From NCBI GenBank assembly GCA_027946555.1, contig JAPEVC010000066.1:93647-157646 (forward strand): a DNA stretch of 64,000 nucleotides. The letters run 5' to 3'. The stretch's first letter is position 1. The number at the start of each line of letters is the position of its first letter. Position numbers and translations under genes: made by a program. The DNA is from Gnomoniopsis sp. IMI 355080. Taxonomy: Eukaryota > Ascomycota > Sordariomycetes > Diaporthales > Gnomoniaceae. A model generated the notes under the pieces. It did no database searches, was not told where the DNA came from, and saw nothing but the letters and a program-made list of their open reading frames with translations. This document shows, in pieces, positions 34,801 through 44,885 of this stretch.

Positions 34801-35431
34801 GCGGCTTCATCTAACCCGCCACCTTCGACTCCCACCCTGGCTCCTTCACCTACTCCACCTCCGCCACCTCCGCCACCTCCGTTTGTAGGCGGCACTTGTG
34901 TGGCACACATCTTCGAGGCGGTGGGGGGTGACAATATGGACCATGTACTCGCCAACATCACCATTTATGATAGTACAAATGCTGTGATAGCCTCAAGCTG
35001 GCCCCAGGAAGGCACCAGCGCAATGTCATTCGGAAGCAAGATACAAATCGATTCCAAGGATTCGAAGACGGGGTACGGATTTAGCTTTGAGTTCCTCGAC
35101 CACAGGCTTCATAAGCGAGACAGACCAGTTCCTGGGAGCTCGGGCTACGGTCCTGATCCGAAAATGCAGTACCAAACTTATGATATCCAGGTAACTGCCG
35201 GTGACTTGTCCTGGTCCACGCAGGATAGCGATCTAGGGAAGTTGCCACATTGCCAAGTAGGAGGTTGGGATACTCATGGGACATGGGACCCATTTGAGAT
35301 CTGGAACCAAATTTGGGATGGGTGGACGGAGCTACCAGTGAGCGCATTTCTATTATCCCCTGAGCGATTCAGCAGTATTCATTGACATTCTTTCACAGAC
35401 ACGAGATATGGACTGCCGTTGGCAATGCTGA
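31834..35431 (+). CDS. large secreted Ser/Thr/Pro-rich protein, 1083 aa
   Basis: Five exons: 31834-31927, 32029-32939, 33050-33083, 33158-35337 and 35399-35431. MFWLLGIVVVAQVCGQS is a signal peptide. Then follow a Thr/Ser/Pro-rich part, a helical segment with cysteines (about residues 145-330), a second Thr-rich linker, and a domain with ESGGTSSYVTSWDNLPRGA and YGCTSVVVVSRRGVLVNHIWE. That last block resembles the tail region found on many fungal secreted proteins, including some chitinases. A Ser/Pro-rich linker with nine prolines in a row (near 34855-34880) leads to a C-terminal domain ending WTELPTRDMDCRWQC after the last intron. No catalytic domain is visible. Probably an extracellular or wall-associated protein, heavily O-glycosylated; function unknown. 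Confidence 0.85.
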
Positions 35432-36088
35432 AAATCATTGGGCTACCCAGATGTCCTGATTGTATACTGCTGTTCTGGGACAGGGCCTCTTTGTGCGGCA
35501 ACTCACTCCGTCCATACGAAACAGTGAAAAAGCTAGAAGTTCTGTTAGGGAACTGATCCTGGAAAGATAAAGCCTCAAAGTATAGATCTGCTATTGGATT
35601 ATGGTTCAATGTTGGCGCCTCAAGGCATTCCTGGTGCCACGTAGCGAGGTATTCCTTTTCGGGCCTCTGCTGGAAAATATCAAAACACTTGGCGCTCACG
35701 CTCGAGAGAACCATTGCTTCGAGCTCCATTCCAGAATAGTTAGAATCCACGATCGCAGTGAACGCCAGGTGCTTAGAATAGGCTCGATAATGAGTTGGTC
35801 GATGTGACGCGCGCATGGGGGAAGGCAAGCGACGAAGCAGCCTCCTCCAATCTCGATGTAGGTCCAAAACAAAGTGACGGACACAAGACCTATGAATCGG
35901 AAATGGTCATTGAAACTGGACGTGCACAACGTTGCGTGTTGATCATGCCCTCTTGATCGGCTAACTGGAATACGATACCAAGGACAATGAATGTGGTATT
36001 CATCAAAGAGCCTTGCACGCTTGCTTAAATCTAGATAATCATCCTCAGCAGAGACAGGAAAGCTCTTAGTCTCATTGTATTTGTACAA
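35379..36088 (-). other. possible hypothetical gene, weak
   Basis: Two overlapping minus frames (36088-35696 and 35867-35379) could be exons of one gene converging on the secreted-protein gene. The first begins MYKYNETKSFPVSAEDDYLD and both have reasonably coding-like composition. No junction is clear and no domain is recognised, and the 3' part overlaps the last exon of the plus-strand gene. Could equally be non-coding. Confidence 0.25.
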
Positions 36089-36108
36089 GGTGCCTTGGTG
36101 GAATCTAT

Positions 36109-36190
36109 GAAACGTGGGTACCCAAATAAATGTGATGACTCGATTGAACAGGAAAATTTATCTAGTGAGCTAAATGGCTAGAAACTTATA
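36109..36190. repeat. direct repeat copy 1 flanking gag-like relic
   Basis: About 82 bp similar (near 80 percent by eye) to 36936-37016. Shared blocks include ATGTGATGA, CAGGAAAATT and GTGAGCTAAATGGCTAGA. The pair brackets the gag-like frame and may be remnants of long terminal repeats. Confidence 0.65.
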
Positions 36191-36206
36191 TTTCAAAAGC
36201 GCTGAT

Positions 36207-36671
36207 ATAATCAAGTGCCTTGCTAAAGTTCTTCGTTGTAATCGTTTGAAACTTTTCGATGGCGTCCTAATACTGAATAGGGCCGGCACCGATAGATGCG
36301 GACTCGAGACGCACCCATTTTGTGACTGGATCATTAATACCTATCACAACTGCTTCAGCGCTTTTGGTGATAGAAGCGGTGATGATAGCATCAACTCGAA
36401 CGGCCATGTACATCTCTGGATCGTCCAGGAAAAAATTGAGGGGACGGGCCAGTCTCCGAAGCTCCTCTTCTGGTAGAGTGTGCCCTGTTTCTCGAGCTTC
36501 GAGGGCTTCAAACAGTGGGCAAAGGACAAAAATACTTTTATCCAAATACAACAGCTGTTTCATCTTTAATGACCATGCAACCCAGTTTGTGAGATCCAGC
36601 TGACTTGAGCCAGTCAGCTTGGGGAAATCCGAGTTCCATGTCTTGTTCCCTTTCTTCCCGGAATCAGACAT
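36207..36671 (-). mobile_element. retroelement gag-like relic (Copia/UBN2-like)
   Basis: The minus frame from 36671 reads WNSDFPKLTGSSQLDLTN then WVAWSLKMKQLL. This is the arrangement at the start of Copia-type Gag/UBN2 proteins, where a short substrate-like LTG motif precedes a conserved tryptophan and an ME/MKxLL helix. The frame stops at TAG after GPIQY, and coding-like sequence continues past the stop (DAIEKFQTITTKNFSKALDY), so the gene is broken. No protease, integrase or reverse transcriptase is present. With the flanking direct repeats it looks like a decayed or non-autonomous LTR element of about 0.9 kb. The assignment rests on pattern only. Confidence 0.45.
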
Positions 36672-36935
36672 CTTGTGAGGGTCTAATGGATCGTCTGGGC
36701 CCTCGGGGGCCCCGGGGGGGGGGGTCTGGACAGTCCGTTGATCGTCAGTTTAACGATAGGGGAGTCTCTAAAACGGCCACAGTACAGTGAATTGGCGATC
36801 CAAGCGTACTGACCGTATGATGGCCTCAACCGCTGAAGTTAAATATCACGGGATCTTCCAAGCGATGAAGGCCCAATTGTGGATGAGGAATTTTCTCTCC
36901 CAGCTGCGTAAGCCAGCCTAGTCCTAAAAATGTGT

Positions 36936-37016
36936 GAAATATGGGTTCCCCAACATATGTGATGAGCCGGTTCGACAGGAAAATTGTCTGGTGAGCTAAA
37001 TGGCTAGATACTTATA
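36936..37016. repeat. direct repeat copy 2 flanking gag-like relic
   Basis: Partner of 36109-36190 in the same orientation, about 0.83 kb away. A weaker third echo of its end (GTGGCTAGCTATATATTTC) lies near 37159-37178. Confidence 0.65.
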
Positions 37017-37334
37017 GTTGAAAAATCTTCCCGATATCGGTGGCTAATTCTAGAGACCGCATGAGGACTAATTTCCTGTAAATGAGGTTATCATGAAGGG
37101 TAACATTGAGTTGACGTTCCTCTGGGCATGTGCTGACTATCATAAATAACATAATCTAAGTGGCTAGCTATATATTTCAAGGCAATTCTGTTGTACAGCT
37201 ACTATTTATCTTGTAGAATGAGACATAGGCATGGAAACGTGATAGCATGCTAGGAGCCAGACACAAATTGGACCCTAGGAAGCATGGCACAGTACTTCTT
37301 GAAGATTACCATCCGCTTCGATGCATGCATCTCC

Positions 37335-38105
37335 TCACTCTTGAAAGATCGTCTTCAACCACAGCCAAAAGTCCCGAAGCTCGCCTCCTCCAACATCGTG
37401 ACCCAAATCCGCGTAGACATGTCCCTCGACATTGTCCCGAGAAACGAATTGTTGCAATCTCTTCTGCCCATCCGCGAATAAGGTCGTCGATATTAGTTGA
37501 TCCACCATGCCATGACCAAAGAACCATCTTGACGCATGCTTTCCCTCCTCAGCATCCGTGCCTAGGTTACTTGGCATCACAGCCTTGATCTTGGGAAAGT
37601 ATCCACTTAGACCGAAAACTCCGCCTACTCTATCTCTCCAAGCCCCCTTCAATCCCCAGATCATAGATACAGCACAGCCCTGACTGAACCCTCCCACCAC
37701 GATCCTCTTTGGATCGATGCCTGCCTCCACCTCCGCAGCAACGAGGGAGTCAATGTACTCAACTGTCCGCAGAATCCCCTCCTCATCCTCTCCCTCTTCC
37801 GCTTCCACGGCGTCCTCCTCCTCCTCATCATCATCACGGGCTGGCACCCTTGGTTTCATGGGCGAGGGCAGATCATGTGGTTTGTACCAGCACCGCTGCC
37901 CAACGGCGGGGTCGATGTTGGCTGTCGGCAGGACCCATTTGGTGTGTGGGAGTTTCTGATAGATCTGGAATTGCTGCGCCAGTCCATAGCCGGTGCCACG
38001 GCCGTCGTCTCCTAGCCCGTGGAGGAATATGACAGTGGATCTTTTGAAAGCGTCTGGGGAGGGTTCAAGGGCCGGCAGAACGACGGGTTCTCGTTGGATT
38101 GCCAT
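37335..38105 (-). CDS. acyl-protein thioesterase / carboxylesterase with acidic insert
   Basis: A single exon of 256 codons. FLHGLGDDG near residue 27 forms the oxyanion region; GFSQG gives nucleophile Ser141; FGHGMVDQLI gives Asp202; LGHDV gives His236. This is the acyl-protein thioesterase 1/lysophospholipase fold, cytosolic enzymes that remove palmitate from proteins or hydrolyse small esters. Unusual: residues 91-109 are almost all acidic (DDDEEEEDAVEAEEGEDEE), inserted between the HGLGD half and the nucleophile elbow, where typical members have a short loop. All catalytic residues remain. It may be a diverged paralogue rather than the housekeeping enzyme. Neighbours give no functional clue. 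Confidence 0.92.
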   Translation of the reverse strand: MAIQREPVVLPALEPSPDAFKRSTVIFLHGLGDDGRGTGYGLAQQFQIYQKLPHTKWVLPTANIDPAVGQRCWYKPHDLPSPMKPRVPARDDDEEEEDAVEAEEGEDEEGILRTVEYIDSLVAAEVEAGIDPKRIVVGGFSQGCAVSMIWGLKGAWRDRVGGVFGLSGYFPKIKAVMPSNLGTDAEEGKHASRWFFGHGMVDQLISTTLFADGQKRLQQFVSRDNVEGHVYADLGHDVGGGELRDFWLWLKTIFQE

Positions 38106-39228
38106 TATTTTTCTGTAGATGCTCTGAGAGAATATTCAAATTTAATTGAGACGGTGTGGAAGCTGGAAAGGTGGAATGTTCTAGACAAGATATTTAGGTA
38201 CATATACGAAGATACTGTGTTCTATGAGGTGCTTCTTGGGCCGCCAGATGTGGGGTTGAAGCGGCACGTCACTCGGGTTAGCTTTCAAGTCCCACAACGT
38301 TTATGCTCTACATATCGGAGACTCGGACGAAAGGAGCAATAATAAGCATTTTGAATGACCTCGGCTTCATTTAATATTCGACAGTATTGCCTATATTTTC
38401 TAATGAACTAACCTTCTTCTTCTTCAGTCACATATTTGAAAAGACAAGTTTGCGAAGGTGAGCCTGAGGTAGTCTCGGGTGGTAAAAACCTGGACCTAAC
38501 AACATGCCCGTCTAGATGTCCCAGATATCCCGTGAGATTGATAAGGCGACCTTTATACGGGACTTGCTACTAGCCAGGCAACCAAATGAACAACCACCAA
38601 CAATTTGAGAATACTAACTTAAAAGCCAATTATGTGTTGGAAGCTATATTTTTTCGGCAATTTGATCCTACTACTGGTCCGACAGCTCTTTTTTCTGGGG
38701 GATGGTGGGTGTGAACACCAATTTTTAGTTCTGGGGCGGCCGTTAATCAATGTCTCCGTTCAATACATCGTTTACTTCGCCTTATTCTGTGGAAATTCAG
38801 TTTCATATGGTATTGACATATTTCCTTTGAGAGGAAATACCAAATATCACTACTATGTGTTACCGGTTATGGAAACATTCTGAGGCCTGTAGCCCTGCTT
38901 GTCAGGTCGGCTAGGATGTCCTGCGCCTCATTTTGTGGCGGTGTCCCCCTGACGAGACCCACATGAGGTCCATGTTTCGCCCCGAGCGTCATCATCCTCA
39001 ACGGTGAGGCAGCCACAGCAGCGGTGGATCGCGTACACATGTAGTTGTCCTTAAAGATCAGACCAAACATCTGAAGATCTCTCAATACTGGTTCATCATC
39101 AACTGGGCTGCGTGTGGAAGTCTATACATACATACATACCTACCTACGACCTCGTACCTTGATCATTCATCAACGCGTAACGAGCCCTTGCTGCAAATCC
39201 TGCTCGTGGTGAATACACCACTGCCACG
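38106..39228. other. intergenic region, no supported gene
   Basis: About 1.1 kb between divergent genes. A plus frame at 38632-38883 is hydrophobic but unsupported. Tandem CATACATAC/CTACCTAC units lie at 39124-39146, probably in the promoter or leader of the next gene. Confidence 0.5.
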
Positions 39229-40545
39229 ATGACTTTCGACAACGACCACCTCACCGTCGACGGCGCAAGAGGCATAGACAATGATGAGCTATTCACAACA
39301 CCTTCCACAGACCCAACCCCAGATCGTCACCCCTCCGTCCTCCGACCCGGCGGTCACTCATCACCACTGAAACATCCCTCAGCGCTGAGACCCGGTGCCG
39401 CCAGACACTCACGGACGCCAAGTCCTCACAGCGCGCCCGCATCACCCCCGGCAGCGCACCCACCACGCGCATCTCCTTCTCCAGTCGCATACAAGGCTTA
39501 CTCCCCTCCAAGGAAGCAGAGCCCGAGTGAGGAGCTATCGTCTGAGATTGAGGGCTACTTCACCGCCCTGGAGGTTCCCCCCTTGCGCATCAACAGGACG
39601 CCAGAGCTAGCGGCTGTAGCGAGTCCGCCGTTGCCGCCAAAGGTGCAGCATCAGGAGCCACTTTCACCAGAGCAAAGATGTGCTTCTCCACCCGTCCCAC
39701 CCAAGGAAACGATACCAGCCGGCGAGGAGCGACAGGGCAGCGGCTTGCCAACCTCGGAACTCGAGGCTCCTACGCGCAGAACCAGCCAGGAACATGTGGT
39801 TTCGCCGGTTTCGGAACCAGACCACCACGCTGACGAGGAGGAAGCCCCTCCTCCCTACGAAGAGTCTCAATCTATCCCGCCTCCACCAGAAAAGATTCCC
39901 TTATCAAGCCGGTCAGACAACGGCAGCCCAGCTAGCGCAGCCGCCGCATCAGCAGCTCACGTCGGCGGTGCCACGACCGGCGTGCCTGTTGATGAGGCCA
40001 TTGCCAGCTCGTCTGCAGCATTGGCAGCAGTCACAATAGAAGAACCGCAGGCCGCGACCCCGGAGCAAGCCAGGGACGACCACGATGATATCTACAGTGC
40101 AGGCCCGCCTCCTCTGCCCCCACGTCCCAGTCCCTCACCTACAGGCAAAGGCAAAGATCCAGCAATTCCCGGGGCCTTCCCTCCTCCCCCTACCCCAGCC
40201 CAAGCGTCATCAGGCTACAAGGCGAGCGGTGCGGCTGCTACGTCAGCTGCGGGAGTTGGCGGCTCGATAGCCGGTGTGGGGCAGAGCGCGTCGTTGAAGC
40301 AGGCGAGGAAGGCGTTGGAGAAGGGATTGGGGCATCTGATCGACAAGGCCAAGGAGCATCACCACGCGAGAGAGCAGCAGCATGCTCACGAGAGGAAGAG
40401 TTCTGGGAGGAAGAAGTCTCCGGAGGGAGGCAAAAGGAGCGTGGACGGCTCGGGCAATGTGGCGCAGGTAAGCGGTGCGCATTCAGGCTTGGGTCTGGGA
40501 GTTGATGCTGATCTTTACTACTAGGTCAGGATGATGAAGCCTTGA
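39229..40545 (+). CDS. proline-rich disordered protein with PPxY and SH3-ligand motifs
   Basis: The frame of 431 codons ends at 40524. An intron 40468-40524 (CAG|GTAAGC...CTACTAG) would instead end the protein VAQVRMMKP at 40545, about 419 residues. The unspliced stop TAG is exactly the proposed acceptor, which favours splicing. The protein is mostly disordered: many Pro, Ser and Ala. EEAPPPYEES near residue 205 is a PPxY motif that WW-domain (Rsp5-type) ubiquitin ligases bind. PPPLPPRPSPSP near residue 293 is a class SH3 ligand. A basic helical segment with His-rich ALEKGLGHLIDKAKEHHHAR lies near residue 365. No signal peptide. Inference: an intracellular adaptor in trafficking or the actin cortex. 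Confidence 0.78.
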
Positions 40546-40728
40546 GCGACGGATATGGCCCAATAATAATGAATAATACCTGAGATACCAAAAGTCGAGG
40601 TGTCTTTGCCTTGTGCGCTAATCAAGCGGAACCAACCTTAATCAGTTCAGCATGGACCCGGTGATGATTCTTTGACCAAACGAGTATCTCGAAGGAAATT
40701 CCACGGCCCTACACAATCTATCTGAAGT

Positions 40729-41502
40729 TCAAGGCTGTGCCTTTCCCTGTTCCTCGACCATCTTCTTATACTCAACCCAATCATCGCTCCGAGGGAAAGG
40801 CTTGGTCTCCTGCACAGCAGGTAGCCCCAAAAATTCACACAGCGGCGCCCAGCCCATTTTGACGTCGTATTCCATGAACTTGCGCCCTTGGCCAAGCTGT
40901 CTCACCAGGTCGTTGTGCTTCCGAAAACATTCTCGACCGTGGGCAGGGAAATCGTTGCCCCAGCAGTGCGTATGATACTTCGTTCTCATCACCGCCATGG
41001 GAGCGTCAGGATTCCCTTTGCTATTCGAATGCGCATGCCACAGGGTCGACATCATGCTATCGTACCATGAATCTTCGGATCGTATGGTGAGGATGATGGC
41101 CGCTTCCGGATATGCCTTGACCAATTCCTCTGGAAAGATAGCTACAGGAAAATCTGCGACGCCCTGACCTTGACATTAGTTTTGGCGTTGTTCTCTTGCT
41201 GAGGGAGGATCCCATGAGACACATGCCTGATAGCTGGCCAAAATCTGCTCAAATTGCTGTCGTTCCCAGCCATCTCCTTTGCCCTCGTATTTTGCTTCCA
41301 GGGCTTGTGTCCATAATTGTGCATGCCCGTTCTTCCCTACCTCTCTCATGTGGTAAATGGGCGAGACTCCAAGCTCTGATAGAGCGTCCGCGAGGGCTGT
41401 TATTAATTAGTTGATGATTATCGAGAGCTTATCAGCTGTAGCCGTGTATTTTTACTCACACTGGGTTCCGGTTCTGGGAAGACCGAGCACGACGACTCGC
41501 AT
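40729..41502 (-). CDS. fungal sulfotransferase-family protein
   Basis: Three exons: 41502-41460, 41396-41227 and 41163-40729, 215 residues. MRVVVLGLPRTGTQ|SLADAL is the 5' phosphosulfate-binding loop used for PAPS, formed across intron 1 (GTGAGT...AACAG). Intron 2 uses a GC donor (CAG|GCATGT...GTCAG), which joins ILASYQ to GVADFPVAIFPEELV exactly as the family pattern expects. IILTIRSEDSWYDSM matches the conserved VRDP-type segment. PF17784-type sulfotransferases are common in ascomycetes; most substrates are unknown, and some members may not transfer sulfate. A GT-donor alternative four codons downstream would keep frame but add four residues. Probably cytosolic. Confidence 0.85.
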
Positions 41503-42358
41503 GTTAGGCTAACAATAGTATGCAGTATTACCTAGTGTAGAACGGAGACGAATTTGAACTGTGTAAATCCCGGTGGAAGTGTGTTTCCATGCTATACTTA
41601 TACAAGCTATGCCCGCTCTTCATCGGGAATCCTTCCGGATAGTCCAGGGTAAGACCACGGAGATAATCGGGACCGTTCCAGCGACACACAGAATCGAGAA
41701 GAGAAAAGTTACAGCCTAAAGGATATGTCGGCTGACTGCCTAGGTATACGGTAAAGCGGCTATGAAATTATTGTTTTGGCTTTCCAGACACCAAGCAATG
41801 GGACCTCAGGACATACTTGAACAATTGGACTCAGGTGCGCCGGTTCAAACTTATGGATATAGGGCAGATAGCCTTGGGTAGCCAGCATAATCAACCAAAA
41901 ACATCAAGAAACACTTGACCAATCTCTCGTTAACGAAGAGTTGCCAGCTACGAGATACCCGAGAACAGAGCAGACTGTTACATGTGAGGTATGAGGGAGA
42001 TGAGTATGAAATAAGTAGGAAACGAATGATCGTGGGGTAAAGAAACGCCTCCGCATTGGCCGGGTTGCTCCCAAGGTTAGCCCGTTAGCTTCGCCACATT
42101 TAGAACTAGCCAATATATATGTAGGAGCAAGCATATAGCGCGGGAATCTGCATGCCCAGGTGATCGACTGATAGACCGTCATCATTGCTTTTGGACCGGA
42201 TTGATTTCTCCTACAGCCTGTTATCTTGAGCTTCACTGCTCTATACATTATAGTTCAACTTCCTTCCCTTTCATCGGTCTTTACTAGAATTACTCCATTA
42301 ATACCGCAGCTTCACCATCAAGCTGTGGTTTCATACGGTGCTGCATTATATTTTCGAG
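41503..42358. other. divergent promoter region, sulfotransferase and oxidoreductase
   Basis: About 850 bp between divergent starts. A minus frame 42248-41904 has no family signal. Nothing else recognised. Confidence 0.45.
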
Positions 42359-43529
42359 ATGAGCGAAAAGACGTTCAATGTCTCCGTCATCGGATATGGG
42401 TGCGTATGGCGGCCGTAAAGCACCACCATTCGATACTGACGAATATCAACCTGCTAGCCTGTCCGCAAAGATTTTCCATGTACCGTTCATTGATATGACG
42501 TCGAATCTGAAACTGCATTCCATCGTCCAGCGCAGTCCCAGGCAAGGCGACTCAGCACCAGATGATTTCCCCTCTGTCAAACACTTCACTTCCATCGACT
42601 CAGTGCTCCAGGACCCCGAGATCGACCTTGTAGTCATCTCAACACCCCCTAACACTCACTATGAATTCACAAAAAGCGTAATCCAGAGCGGAAAGCACGC
42701 TTTGGTCGAAAAGCCTTTCGTTCCGACCTCAGCACAAGCCGAAGAGCTCATCAAGCTGGCCCGGCAGCACAACAAGCTCGTTTGCGTATTCCAAAATAGG
42801 CGATGGGACGCAGATTTTCTCACTGTTCAGAGCATCATCCAGCAAGAGAAATTGGGCTGCGTCTATGAATTCGAGACCCACTTCGATCGATTCAGGCCGC
42901 AAAAGCCCACGGGATGGAAGTCATCCCTCACACTCGACGACGGCAACGGCGCCATATACGACTTGGGAACTCATCTCATCGATCAAGTTTTTGTTCTTTT
43001 CGGCAAGCCAACCGAAGTGTATGGGAAATTTATCCAGCAACGTACCGGCACACTCGTGTCCGGAGATGGTGGGCCGGAGGACCAGCCGGACAGTGTGAAT
43101 GCGATGCTTAGCTACGCAGACAAAGGACTGATCGTGCACGTCCGTATCGGCGTCATGAGCGTCGCCAATGAACAGCCTCGGTTCTGGCTCCGAGGGACAA
43201 AAGGCAGTTACCACAAGCATGGATTGGACGTGCAAGAGCCGCAATTGGCGTCTGGCATGAAGGTGACAGACCCGGGGTTTGGTGTGGATGGTGCTGCATA
43301 CAATGGGAAGCTGGAGTTGCTGCAAGAGGACAATTCGGTGCAGGAGTTCACCTATCCCAATGTCGAGCCGCAGACGTACTTGAAATTCTACGAGCTTCTG
43401 GGGAAGGCGTTGGCAAGCGGCAAGGAGGAAGATGTGCCTGTGCCTCCCAGCCAAGCGGCCGAGGTGCTGCGAATAATTGAGGCTATACGCAGAAGCGCAC
43501 GCACGGGAATGGAGATGGCTACGAATTGA
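42359..43529 (+). CDS. Gfo/Idh/MocA family NAD(P)-dependent oxidoreductase
   Basis: Two exons, 42359-42399 and 42458-43529, 370 residues. The short first exon encodes MSEKTFNVSVIGYG. Splicing (GTGCGT...GCTAG) gives VIGYGLSAKIFHVPFI, the N-terminal Rossmann NAD(P)-binding motif that the long frame alone lacks. VVISTPPNTHYEF and ALVEKPFVPT contain the conserved EKP lysine of the active site. IYDLGTHLIDQVFVLFG matches the C-terminal domain's GGG/DLGxHxID motif with catalytic-type Asp and His. The family oxidises or reduces sugars, inositols and related polyols; the substrate is unknown. Length is typical. No targeting signal, so probably cytosolic. The start at 42359 is decided by the Rossmann motif. 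Confidence 0.93.
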
Positions 43530-43699
43530 GGTAGTCTGTCGATTCACCAATATGTTGGTATCATGTCGAGAAATGTAATTTCATTTTTGCACAACACGGA
43601 ATACAACTCTGTGAAAGAAGATTGTTTATTAAGCCAAGAAGCCAATATGAAGTTGCTTTGCCGCCAGAATCATAAGTTTCCTCATCCATCGCCATATCT

Positions 43700-44885
43700 T
43701 TAGGAGTACCCATTAAAAGTCAAGGATACTGGAACGGGAGCAGTACAAGTGGCATTATTTCCAGCGTCGTGCGAACAAGTCAGTGGGAATGATGCCGTAT
43801 ACCTCGCAACCAGACCGTTGCAGGTTGCTGCGTAGTAGGCATTGTAATAGATGGAGCCTGTGTTTCCTGTGTCCTTGTTCGAGTCACCGTAAAAGCCGAT
43901 AGTGTCCGGGCCACAACAGCTATCAAAGTGTCCCTCTCCGATCTCCCAACGACGGACAGACTGTGGGTTTGCGCCAGTATAGGTGGTACCGTCGAGGACA
44001 ACGTTGATGGTGTCGGCAGGTCCGTATCCAAGAGGCTGGTAGGCATAGGCGGGAATGCCAGTGGAGCAGTAGGGTGTACATGTACAGCCCGGATCGCCAG
44101 CTGTACACAGTGACGTGGAATTCCAGCACACCTGGGCGTTTGATGGGTAATTGGGGTTAGTGCAATCCTTTTGAGTATCTGGTTAGCCAATCCAAGCGTT
44201 GAAAATGGAAATTTCCATGTAAAATAGCTAATATAAAGCCTGTTGGATGTTTGTGAGGACGGAAATTATGTGTACGTACCAAGTTGTGGGTGGAGTTGAA
44301 CCAAGAGAAGCTGGTGATGGTGACTGGGCTGGGAATACTGCAACCTGCCGGTACGGTAACAGAGGCGCTCGGAATAGATGAAGATGTTGAAGTTCCTGAC
44401 ATGGTCGTCGTCTTCGTCGACAAAGATGACGCCTGGGAAGCCGACGTGCTGGTAGGCAAGGCACCCGGGCTCGTCGTCTTCGTAGTGCTGCTCGCCGACG
44501 TTCCGCTTGTCGTGGGCAGGGCGGTTGTTTTAGCACTGCTGCTGGCGCTGGAGCTGGTCGACACTGACTTGATACAGCCGCGGTCATAGTATGTGTCCGA
44601 GCTGCCTGAGTTTGCATCAAAGTTTCCACTCAGAGCGATGTTGAACAGCATGCACTCTTTGGTGCTGTATCCAAAGGACTTGCACTTTGAATCAAGGACA
44701 CATTGTTGAGAGCAAGCCGCATATGTAGCAAGCTTGGCACTGTCTGAGTAATAATAGTTCCCTTTCCCACGATCATATCCCTTACTACCGCAGATATCAG
44801 CACGTTTCTGAAGTACAAGGCCAGCAGAAGTTGAGTCGGAAAGAAGGCCCAAGAGCAGAGAACAGAGCGGGAGTTTGGTCCACAT
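43700..44885 (-). CDS. secreted apple/PAN-like, Ser/Thr-linker, Cys-rich protein
   Basis: Two exons, 44885-44280 and 44167-43700, 357 residues. MWTKLPLCSLLLGLLSDSTSA is a signal peptide, and VLQKRADICG offers a Kex2 site. An apple/PAN-like module with six or so cysteines follows (ICGSKGYDRG, ACSQQCVLDSKCKSFGY, ECMLFN, DRGCIK). Next is a 75-residue Ser/Thr linker, likely O-glycosylated. The C-terminal domain is cysteine-rich (VCWNSTSLCTAGDPGCTCTPYC, DSCCGPDTIGFYGD, CNGL, LTCSHDAG). The intron GTACGT...AAAAG joins THNL to DCTNPN in phase. Apple/PAN modules bind proteins or carbohydrates, so an adhesive, extracellular role is likely. The C-terminal fold is not recognised. Confidence 0.85.
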
